A stretch of 64,000 bases of DNA, taken from assembly GCA_036346375.1 (NCBI GenBank), contig CM070508.1, positions 10,968,852 to 11,032,851 of the forward strand, given 5' to 3'. Positions 45,591 to 56,129 of the stretch are shown here, piece by piece. The first letter of the stretch is position 1. Each line of letters starts with the position of its first letter. The DNA comes from Guadua angustifolia. Taxonomy: Eukaryota > Streptophyta > Magnoliopsida > Poales > Poaceae. Below the pieces are notes generated by a model. It saw only the letters and a list, made by a program, of their open reading frames with translations, ran no database searches and had not been told where the DNA came from. The translations under genes and the position numbers were made by a program.

Positions 45591-47755
45591 TTAATTGCTA
45601 GATCATGCTGTCTGGATAAGAGATCATCTTGTTCTCCCTTCTCTCACCTACATGTGGGCCCCAATTCTCATCCAGACCCGCCAGAACAGCCTCATCTCTT
45701 CTGTTGACTGCTAGGTGGCCCCATGCTCCACACGTCAGCCACTTTCTCTACTCTTCGCCTCTCTTCTCCCTCCTCCTCTTGTCTGCTCTGCCCACCGTAG
45801 TGCTACTGCGACAAACTTTCTTCCCCACCATCCTTGCCACGGGATGGCTGGCAAGCCAAAAATGCGGCGCCATCTTGACTTGCCTCCCTTCTACCATAGC
45901 TTTGCCCTGACAGTTCTTTCCTTACCTCTTCCCTCTCCTCTCTGCTCTCTCTCTCTCTCGCGTGCAAGAGTAGCCAGTAAGCACCGCCTCTCTTCCTTGT
46001 CTTATCTTTCGGTCGGCATTGCAATTTCGTAGCCTGAGGCCGAGCCCACATCACTGCCACCTCGTCTGACACCTAGCTGCCACTGCAGCTAGGCCATGTT
46101 CTGATATTGGGATTTCTAGCCGCCCGAGCTAAATTTTGGCGCCATCCTTAACCCCCGTTCAAACCCTGTAATCTACCAACCTCACCAGCTATAAATACCA
46201 CCCAGAGCAGCACAATAGATCACAAAGACCACCACTTGACAGACCATTGCCTAGTTGTGCCAGAACTCGCCCATATCGCCATTTTGGCCGAACGCCAGAG
46301 AAAGGGTGAAACCACTAATTCAAGTCATCCGATGAGCATCCCTTCGATTCACTGAGCATGGAGCATCCTTAGATCTTGCTGACATCTGCACAAACCCCAT
46401 TTTTAGCCTTGGTCACCCAAAAACCGCTGCCACTATTCGCCTTTCTTCCTCACGGTCGCCCGCCAGTGGCAAGCCGTCTAGACCGACATCTATCTTCATT
46501 AGCAAGTAAAATGAGTTCCCTTGTGCTCCTTAGTGCTCACTATGGTGAAAATGAGTGGCAAGAATCCTTCGTTCTGCTCCTTCACCGATCGACCATGGCG
46601 GCCGCTGCCTTCTCTTGATGGCGAACCATTTCAACCATCTCCGATAACTGCTATCCCATTTGCTGGATGCGCATGGGTTCAATGATGTTCACTGCACCAG
46701 TGGCTCGCCGTCTCCGGCAAAGCCTCGCCATCGGTAAGCTCGAAGCTGAGCCTCTCTGTTTTGGCTCACTTACACCTGTGTTCACTAGTCAATCGCATTG
46801 CCCAAGCTTCCCACTATCATGCGGGCCTAGTCTGGCATTCACGCATGCTCACACCGAGCCACTGCCATTCAGGCCCCTCCGGTCAGCCCAAGTGTTTGAA
46901 ACACTACCGAAAAAGGAAACCCACTTTCCCAATAGAAAAGAGTGAAACAAAATTTTATATTCATATAAAATCATGTAGAACATAAATATGCAAAAAAATT
47001 TGAACATGAACTCTGTGTAAAATTTAAATTCAAATTTAAAGAATAGGTTCAAAATGTGCTATACAAAAAAATGTTTACAAATGAGCTCTGAATTGAATGA
47101 AACTAATTTTAATAGGACCTTAGAAACCCAAATCTATAAAATATTTAAAGTTTAACTTGATTTAGATCCTTGTCTAATATAGATAATTTTCAATGTAATG
47201 ATTATTCAAATATAAATAACTTATGCAAAAAGGAATCGAATCACATCAAATCAACTCCTATGTGTTTAAAAGACAATAAAGTACTTAGATATGCAAAAAT
47301 ATTTAGATTTAAATATAGTTTTGATTTAGATTTGAAAATAGATTGCTTTTCAATGTATAAAAAATCAAAATAGTTGCAACTAGTGCAAATAAATTCAAAT
47401 AATGGTGAAACCAATCCTCATGCCTCATTAGGACCATAATACCTCTGTTTCTGAAAAAATATTTTATATTTGTTTAAGTTTGAATCAAGATTGTAATTAA
47501 TCTTGCTTTAAATATATATAATTAGTATGTAAATAAACTCTATAAATAAGTGCAAATATAAGAGAAACCAATCAACAAAGGTGCTATAGGTTAAACTGCA
47601 GAAATCATTATGTTTAAGATACAATCTGACCCTAGTTGAAACATACTTTCATATTATATATGTACTTAAGGATTCAGAGTATAATCAATCAGGATAACAT
47701 AATTAAATGTTAGGTCATGTAGGGCTAATCTCAAAATATTCCTAAGGTCAATATC
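45591..47755. other. Unassigned sequence, possible old LTR
   Basis: The first 1.4 kb is CT-rich and GC-moderate with a TATAAATACC box at 46190-46199 followed by a plausible leader, a pattern often seen in retrotransposon LTRs. I cannot find matching termini or a partner. ORFs such as 45629-45910 and 46376-46618 are low-complexity. From 46960 on the sequence is AT-rich and continues beyond the solo LTR. Confidence 0.4.
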
Positions 47756-47760
47756 ATATT

Positions 47761-49156
47761 TGTCGGTGTATTTCGCCGGACAGGACCCTATCAACAAACA
47801 GGGGGTCCTCCAAGGATGGAGGTTAAGGTTCGGTAGAGGGCGTCTTCGTGGTTGAAAACCCTAATGACTCTCGCGTGAGGGATTTCGGGGATCGACAGAT
47901 CGAAGAACACAGCGATGTACCCAGGTTCAGGCCCCCAGGAGCGGGTAACAGCCCTTCGTCTTGCTAGATCTTCGTTGATGAAGTATGGGGGCGATTACAA
48001 AGCTTCTTGAAGGTTGTTCTACTCTTTTTTTCTAAGTCTTTCCAACTCTTAGTCCGGAATCCCCTCCTCCTTTCCTTAACCCTTTGGGTGTTTGTTGAGC
48101 TCCGGGTGTTGCTTCGCTATCCCAGTTCTATTTCTATAGCACCAGAGCTCCCTTATATAGAGTGGGCTGGCTTGGGCAGGTAGAAAGGTGACATCATACT
48201 GATCTATGACTTATTAATTTCACCCATCACTGTGGTCTTATCATACTGACCCATGACTCATTTATTACACCCATCGCTGTAGCCTTGTCCATCAAGCTTC
48301 ATTTAATGTTGCTGTGTGGCTTCGCTCGGTCCGCCCGGGATGTGACATTCCTGTGATGGGTTTGGTGTGAGGTGTCAGAGGGATGGGCCGTCGTCGTGTC
48401 GATAGTAGAATTCCTCGCAATCAATGGCCCTGACACAGCGTGTCAGGCTCTGACACAGCGTGCCAGGGGAAGGAGACTTCAAGGCGAAGCCTTCTTCTCA
48501 TTCTTTTGGTTGCCTTCGTGGCCTGGCGAGAAGGGCATGATCGCCCACCTGCTCGCCAGGCCCCCACGTGGGCCAACGCCCTGCGAGCAGGGCATGATCT
48601 CCCACCTGCTCGCCATGCCGCCACGGGGGCCGACGCCCGGCGAGCAGGGCATGATCGCCCACCTGCTCGCCTGGCTGCTACGATCGCCCACCTGCTCGCT
48701 AGGCCACCACGGGGGCCGACGCCCGGCGAGCAGGGCATGATCGCCCACCTACTCGCCAGGCCACCACTTGGGCCGACGCCTGACGAGTGGGGCCTGTTCG
48801 CCCGCCAGCTCTCCAGGCTGCCACAGGGGCCAACGCTCGGCAAGCAGGGCATGATCACCCACCTGCTTGCCAGGCCACCACTTGGGCCGCTCGCCTGACG
48901 AGTGGGGTCTGTTCGCCCGCCAGCTCGCCAGTCGCCACGGGCCGACGCCCATGGCGAGGCATGATCGTCCACTGCTTTCGCCCGAGCCGCCACGGGCCGA
49001 CGCCATGAGCGTGGCATGATCGCCACCTTTCGCCCGAGCCGCCACTTGGGCGCTTGCACGACGAGTGGGGCTGTTCGCCCTTGACTCGTCCAAGGTTGCC
49101 ACGTGGTCTAACTTATCTGCGGCGGAGAGGGTACCCTGGTGTAAAGTACACCGACA
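47761..49156. mobile_element. Solo LTR of an LTR retrotransposon, 1396 bp
   Basis: The ends TGTCGGTGTA and TACACCGACA are a perfect 10-bp inverted pair with the canonical TG..CA termini. An exact 5-bp target duplication ATATT flanks it (47756-47760 and 49157-49161). There is no primer-binding site, polypurine tract or coding sequence, so this is a solo LTR left by recombination between two LTRs. TGTCGGTG starts are frequent among grass Ty3/gypsy LTRs. The orientation is not certain. Confidence 0.93.
48420..49080. repeat. GC-rich 57-bp minisatellite in the solo LTR
   Basis: GGGCATGATC recurs at 48533, 48590, 48647, 48733 and 48847; spacings are 57, 57, 86 and 114 bp. Each unit contains the inverted pair CCTGCTCGCC and GGCGAGCAGG about 25 bp apart, so each can form a hairpin. 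Because 57 is a multiple of three and there are few stop codons, long ORFs appear on both strands (48440-48898 plus, 48421-49059 minus). They are repeat artefacts. Later units (48780-49080) are diverged. A palindromic CCTGACAC-x-GCGTGTCAGG precedes the array at 48429. Confidence 0.9.
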
Positions 49157-49161
49157 ATATT

Positions 49162-51461
49162 AGTTGGTAAAAAGATCTAATTTGAGATAAGTTCGTAAAA
49201 GACTTCATATACATGCAAACTAAAATATTAATAACTTTCACAAGCAAAAAGATACAAAACTAGTTTTAAGACACTTATGGGATCATAACCTGCTAATGCT
49301 ACAGAAATGGTTGTATATTTATGTAAAGTGCAGCCACAAATCTAAAACAAAATCTTAACCCTTTATAACGTAGACATTAGACATATGTAAGATTAAGAAA
49401 TGAATAGAACATCTCGAATAAACATTAACACTAATAGAACCAGCCTAGAAGTGCTCCCTAAAGTAAGACCATCCTGTTCTATAGAAGTAATTCTATTTCA
49501 GCATGCTTTGCATCTGATTCCTATTAAAAGCATAACCCTGTGTAATATAAACCTTAAAATCGGTAACATAGGTGAATGAACTTAAGAAATAAGAAATCAG
49601 TAATTGAAATATTTGTATCATCAGAACCTTCTTAAAAACCATGAATATATATCCTATAACCAGCAACCTAAACCTGGATCTTTCTAACGTTAATTGGTTA
49701 AATATCAAGTACCCTGTAGCCATATGAGTTAACCATTCCCAGACTAATGTCTTAATTCTACTAATCCAAATAATTTTAGTCTCTTGAATTTGTAAAACAA
49801 GGATAGGTAATTTATAGAAAATAATAAACCGTATCATCACTTAACCTAAAGTTGCTAGAGATATATATAGCAAGACAGACTAGAATGCAAGTACATAAAA
49901 TTAAGAAACTCTAACCCTAAACCATACCTATTTTATGTAATAGATTTATATTTGATTTTCCATCTTATTTCCTTTTTTCTTTATTGAAGTTTGTTATTTA
50001 CTATATTTTTGTTGAATGACATGTAAAACCTGACGTCACTAATTCCGTCATCAACAACAGCAACTACAACTTCAATTTTGTTGAAGGAAACAATCTGCAA
50101 GGCAAGAATCCCTTTGATCATGTAGATACCAATATTTTGATTTTCATTTTGTTTTATCAAATCCATTTATGCTATGCATGCAAGTATTTTCTACAAAATT
50201 TGCTATATTGTGGGTACTAGTAGATATAACCTTCATTAATGGCTTTCCTCATCATTAGTGGTATATGATAACCCTAGATTTTGGATTAACACTCAATGAC
50301 AACAAAATGAGAATACTTGTTGATATATACATCTACTTAGTATGCTTTAGAAATTGGTACACAAGTAACAGACTTTTATGATGAACCGTGGACATGATGG
50401 TTAATGTGATTAATTGTAATTTACTAAAAATGAAAATAAAATTATGATTTTGACTCGGGCGATTATCGGTAATAGCCACATGTGCATGTGGTTTGCACGT
50501 AATATAGGGCGATTATCGTCTGGGTCGAATTAAGGATCAAACGTAGTGCATGTTACATCCAAGAATTTTTGTACAACCACAAGTGCTGGTATAGGACGAC
50601 CCTAATCTATTAATTTACTTAGAACTAGTTTTGCACATTGGAAGGCTGTAGTAGTACGGGCTTTTAGTGACTAATTGCTCAAATGGACGCTCACACTGAG
50701 GTGATAATGGAATAAATGTTTACCAATACAACGGTGTATGCCATGCTATGGGAAGTGAGACAATGGGGCATAAACCATTTGTCATACTGTGTATATATAT
50801 CTTCTACTGCCATAGCATGGGTTTGTCGTCACCAAGCTGGTGCAAAGTTAGGGTTAGGTAATGTAATAGTTATGTCATAACCTCTGCGGTACACTAAAGA
50901 AAGTGTGCTAATATCGATTGCACAAATAGTCGGTCATATTTTGTGAATAAAGTTGTATACTTCTACAGAGTGTAAATCTTTTCAAAAAGCCATTCCCACA
51001 GTCAAGGGACACTTGGTGCATGTGCACTAGTTAGTTGTTTTGTTATTTTCAAAAAGGTATATTTTGAAAAGCTTACCCCGCAGGTGATACAATACTATAC
51101 CATGTGTTGGCAGGTATTGGTATCAGCTGTTGTGTCATGTGTTGGCAAGAACTAGTATTATGCCACATGGTGGCAATGGAAGTCTCGATGCTCATGTTAT
51201 GGAGGACTGCTGCGAGAATATTGTTAGTGAATTTTTCTAGGGTTTATACCATGCTACAAGACTTTTGCTTGTCTCCGCTACATTTCACTCTATTTTCTAA
51301 GACCTTATTGTATAAATTATTCTTATCATATATAATAAAGAGTATGGATATGATATCAATTGTTGTAAATATGCGTACTAACTACTGATCATGGAATTTG
51401 TACTGTATGCACATAGATTCACATTTTGACATTTTATGCAAAATTGAGGATCATTACAGTC
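49162..51461. other. AT-rich intergenic, no recognisable gene
   Basis: This continues the AT-rich DNA interrupted by the solo LTR. A short inverted pair CCATGCTATGG / CCATAGCATGG lies at about 50742-50822. Small ORFs (49493-49840 minus, 51104-51388 plus) have no family motif. Confidence 0.4.
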
Positions 51462-52112
51462 TGTCGACGATCGGGATCGTCAACCGCAAGAAGAGAGGTA
51501 GGGGTCAGAGAGTTTATGGGACCCGAGCTGCGTTTTGCTCGAACGAAGGAAGAAAATCGATCGCGGTGATGGTGAACAAGGTGACAACGAGCACGAGACA
51601 AGGGTTTATCTTGGTTCGAGCCCTGTGAAGGTAATAGCTCTACTCCGATCGCCTTGTGGCGGTGACTCTCGTTATATCGATTAATGCGAGAAAGTGTTTA
51701 CAACTCAAGGCGATGCGGTGATTCCTAGCTCGAGCTCTTTGTGTGTCTTTGTGTTGTCTTCGTTGTCCCCGGAGCTTGCGCATCCTTGGTCTTTATACTC
51801 TTACATGCATAGCGGTCGGGAGATATCCCGGGAGGGGCCTTCACGCCTGCGTTGAGGGCTGGCGGAATCGCCGGACTTGTCGCGCCTCTGTGTCATCCCC
51901 CGACCCGTTCTCTAGTAACTTCCGGTCAAATGCTAGATCCGAAATCGAGGCGGACCGAGGCTTGAGCGAGATCCCGCCCGAGCTTGAGGTCGGCGAGTCG
52001 CTTCAGGTCCACGCTCTAGGTCGGCGCTCGGTATGCACCAGTGTCGTGGTCGGGGCCTTGAGCTTAGGGGCTCCGTTGACCGCCACGCCACCGGTCAAGG
52101 AGTTCCGACCCT
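51462..52112 (-). repeat. 3' LTR of the Tat element (left side)
   Basis: Starts TGTCGACGATCGGGATCGTC and remains similar to the right LTR up to CCGACCCT. By eye the two differ mainly by one- to three-base indels plus substitutions. Past 52112 the similarity stops. A terminal CA is not obvious, so the inner edge is approximate. Confidence 0.85.
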
Positions 52113-52530
52113 CGTCGGCCTAGCCCCGAGGCTCTAGGTCGGAGGAACCCTCGGGGCGACCTCGAGCCTTATTCTCGAGACGGAGAAAACCTTGAGGTCT
52201 AAACTCCTTAGTCGAGGTCGAGGCGGAGACCACAAAGCAAGCCTTTGGCCTCGACACTGGCGACCTTCGGACTTTTCGATGTTGAATGCGGATGTGAGCG
52301 GTTGGCGTGCACTGGCGGTGTTCGACTCGAGCCTTAATTGTGCCCGTCAAATCACGGTTGGCACGTCTTTTAAGGCCCCGCGGACTGGGCTTTGGTGCGT
52401 TACGGTTCTTAAGACCAGCGCTGCACCCCCAGTCAAAAAAGCTTCCGCCCTTGCGCCCTTTGTCTTCTAGCCTCCTCTCCCGAGCAAGGCCCCTTCCGTT
52501 CGCTCCCTCGACCAAGCGCTCTACAGCGCC

Positions 52531-55480
52531 ATGACCAAGCTTGGAAGGAGCACCCTGTCGTCCGCGAGGATGAAGGAGCTCGAGGCCCTGGGGATAGTGG
52601 ACCCGGTGACATGGCGGTTGCCGGGCGGCGAGACCGAACCTCGCCCCAGGGATGATGAGATCGTCTGCACCGAGCATTCACGCTCTCCTTAGCTGCGGGC
52701 CTGGCCGGAAGCGAGTTCGTGGCGGGCGTCCTTTCTAGCTGCGAAATAGAGCTCATCAATCGGCACGAATTCCGTCCTTCGCTCGCCATCTTTTCCCATT
52801 TGTGCGAGGATTCACGAATCCTTCCCACCCCCTCATTGTTCTTCGCTACTACTCCTCTTCCGCTTGGGAAGGACCACGTGGTCGGATATTCGTACTCTGA
52901 GCTTGGACCGGGCTCAAATGGCTCTTCGAAGTCGCGCGCCGGGACTCACTTGGCCCCTAGCCCGGCGGTGGTTTTATCTCAAGAAAGGGAGCTCGGAGCT
53001 CTGACGTCTGAGGGGACCCGTCACCGAGAAGAAGGAGACCCCGAGCCCAAGATCTGGAGGTTGTGAGGAGGCCATTGCTGCCATACATATCTCGCGCCAG
53101 CGTGGCCCTCACCGGCGAGCATTCGCCGTCGACTTCTTCGGAGCCGGGTGTCCCTCTGCGGAGGAGGAGCACCCGTTCTTGAGATCACGGGCGCGACGAC
53201 CCCACTCGTGAAGGTTGACGAGCAAGGCCTCCGCCCTTGGAACTTCGCTCGAAATCCATCTTCCGACCTTTCTTGGCGGCCCATGTTCTTGCAAAGAAGG
53301 AATCACAGGTCTCCGGCGGGATGTTGAAATGTTAGAGAAGGTGGCGCATGGATACACCCTCGGCGATCCGGTCGAAGAAGCGTGCCGGCGGAAGGCCGAG
53401 GCAAGCCGTCTGACCTTGCCCTTGATCTTGTTTTTAGCGAAGGTCCCTCGACCCACGCAAGTTCTCGGGACCATCGGAGGCTGATTCGATCTGACCGGAG
53501 GATGCTCCATTGCGGCGGGGCAAAGGCAAGAAAGGGAGGAAGAGGCCCCCTCGGCCCGACAAGCCGTCGGGAGGTGAAGAGGCCGCATGTCGAGTGGGGA
53601 ACCGCGCCCGCAGTAAGGACCCTAACGGTCGAGCCCCGAGCTCGAGTTCATGTGCCTTGCGGTTTGACGAGACCTTCCTAGTTCTGCCAGGCCGAGCTGA
53701 CAGCCGCCGCCAGTCTTGGTACCCGGCCTGGGCCTCGAACCGGAGCCTCGCCTGCGCTGGCGGGTGATCTGAGGCCGGCTCAGACCTCGAGATCCCAGTC
53801 GCGAGGGGCATAAGCGAGGCACCCCAAAGCATCGGGCAACAAGACCTTCGATGACCCTGGTGAGGCGGAGGCGGTGACCGGGTAAATTCTTTGCATCTGG
53901 GCTCTGCCGCCGCTTTTCGCATCTTTTGGCTTAGTGTATGCTTTTGATCGCAGACCGTGAGCACCGAGCTCGAAATTTGCCCGTTTGACGATGGCTATTG
54001 TCGAGGCGAGTCCGAGTCCGAGGAGGAGGATCGTTTGAGTTGGTCCCGTCGCCTTCGCGCCAACGCGGACTCCGTCGGGTCGTCGAGCTGGTTGGTCGGT
54101 GAGTTCGACCGAGCCCTTGATGATTCGGACGATGGAGAGCTCCGGCCCGCAACAGCGATGATTTTGACAACGGCGAGGCTCATGATCGCCGCCGTTATCG
54201 ACTCTCCGGCTCCACGCGAGGGAGGTGCCCGAGGCCGTGCATTTGCACCCGAGGCGACACCCGAGCTCCCGACCACACCGCTCCGAGCACCGAGGCGCGA
54301 TTCCTCCGGCCCGAAGGTGACCGAGCCACGAGGGCTCCATGGACCTGCGAGCGGCTATTTGCGGGCAGCGAGGCCCATGTACCCCGGCCGTGGAGGTCAA
54401 GAATCTGTGGCGGACCACCACCGTCCCCTCAGAGCCGGGAGGCGGGTGGGGCCCGGTCGTGAAGGTGGGACCCGATCTTGCCGTCGCGCCTTCCCTGGTT
54501 GTTGACGGGCCGAACCCCCCGGAGGAGGTGACGAACGACCAGGCCGCCCCTAGGGCGGTAACTCGAGATCCCGGCCCGAGCGCGCCAGTGGTGGTCGGGG
54601 TCGACCTTGACACTGGTGCGCCGGTCGACGAGGAGGAAGAGATCCCCCGCGATCGTATCGACGACCGCGAGGAGTTTACCCGCATACGCCTGGAAGGCCA
54701 TCTCCGCAAGGTAAGGGTCTTCCTGCGCATTTCGTAGCTGGTAGCCTGTGTTCCTTATTCCCTCATTTTGGGCCTCCCTACTCGTCGTGAAGGTGATCGA
54801 CCATGCCACCCAAGGGCTACAAGGCCTTCAGGAGCATGCCGTCGTCTTTGAAAGGGCCTTACGGGCGCTTAATAGAGGCGGGAGGTTGGCGCGATAAGCT
54901 TATCCAGGACCTTTGAGGTCGAGCAAGGAGAGCTCGGCGAAGGCCCAGAGATTGACGATTCGCCCAGACGATGAGGGCACAAAAGTAGCCCATCTTGGCG
55001 GAGCTCGGCGAGCCGGGGCCTCGAGCGACCATGGTTATCTGGGCCGTCGAGCAAGCGCCGCGACGGTCGGCCAAAGCGCTCAAGGTCGGCGGGCCAAAGT
55101 TGAAGCCTGGAGAAGGCTGCTGCAGAGCGGCGCCTCTCCGGCCGAAGCGTCCCCGACCTCGAGGCTAAGATCCTAGAACTCGAAGAAGCTCGGCCGCGCC
55201 AACAAAGGCGATCGAGGGCAAGCGGGCCAAGGTCGAGAACCTTGGAGAAGGCGCCGTGGACCGGTCTTCCTCGGAAAGCATCCCCGAGCTCGAGGCCAAG
55301 GTCTCGGAGCTTGAAGGGAGGCTTGAGCGTGCCAAAGCGGCGGTGGCGCGATGACCCAGCTCAAGATTTAAGCTAGCGCAGAGCCGGATGCCTCCACGGT
55401 GGCCCTCGAGACGAGTGAGCTATCGTACCGAGGACCAAAGTCGCCGAGCTCGAGCAAGAGAAGCTTCGCCCATGAGATGG
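52531..55480 (+). pseudogene. Extra ORF antisense to gag-pol in the Tat element
   Basis: Plus-strand frames between the left LTR and the integrase end show a consistent coding pattern. It begins near ATG 52531 (MTKLGRSTLSSARMKELEA, then WRLPGGETEPRPRDDE), matching the domain called putative gypsy-type transposon (Transposase_28). After a frameshift it continues at 52719-52800 (FVAGVLSSCEIELINRHEF). The middle part (53957-54737) is acidic and low-complexity: ESESEEEDRLSW, then PVDEEEEIPRDRIDD. The 3' part (55140-55360) encodes coiled-coil heptads (LEAKILELEEA, PELEAKVSELEGRLERAK). Extra ORFs in this place, sometimes antisense, are known from Tat-lineage elements of grasses. Here it is broken in several frames. 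Its function is unknown. Confidence 0.7.
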
Positions 55481-56129
55481 CCGACCAAAAAAAACTTTAA
55501 AAAGCAAGGGATGTACTAACAGGGGTGGTTAGTTTTGGTGTACAAAGAAACCTCGTCCCTGTTGTAAATCCGTAACTTAGGGATATGAAGTCTTTCTTGC
55601 TTTGCTTGTTAGCCGTTCCGTGCTTTCTAGGTGCGTCTTGCCGATAGGGTAGCCTTACCCCGTTGGGTGCGAGGTCGGCGGCGCATGCCTCGGGCACAAG
55701 ACTTAAATATGGACGAGAGGCTACGACACGCAAAGTGGAGGAACAATTCGCAAAGGTAGAAGAGACGCAAGCGGACATCGTTAAGTAGGTTAGTGCTCGA
55801 GCGGCTCGTGACCATGCATATCGCTCGGCATGCTAAAGCGGCGAGGTTCTCGGCTTCGAGCCCGAGCACGAGGAAGAGCTAGATTGCGAAGAGGTTAAAC
55901 TACGTTTAGCTCGTCGGCACCGGGGTGAGCGTCAAACTGCGTCACTTAGACTAGGAGCAAATCGCTGCGCGCGAAGGTCGTGTTAGAAAAAAAAACAAAG
56001 CGAGGAACCGTCGAAAAAGAAATAGCAAACAACATAAGTGGAAGCAGACATAAAAAGGGCAAAATGAAAGACCCGGCTTTATTGAAATGTGAGGCATAGA
56101 GTTTACACATAAAACTTCCGAAGGTCGAT

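Noticed and set aside
48421..49059. Long ORFs on both strands (up to 212 codons)
   Set aside because: They are produced by a GC-rich 57-bp tandem repeat inside a solo LTR; no domain, and both strands are open because the unit is a multiple of three with few stop words.
51613..51629. GGTTCGAGCCC, resembling a tRNA B box
   Set aside because: It is LTR sequence repeated in the other LTR at 61934, with no A box or cloverleaf around it.
53780..54730. Minus-strand 316-codon ORF in the Tat element
   Set aside because: Low-complexity Arg/Ser/Gly composition; the plus strand here carries the recognisable acidic domain of the extra ORF, so the minus frame is the shadow.
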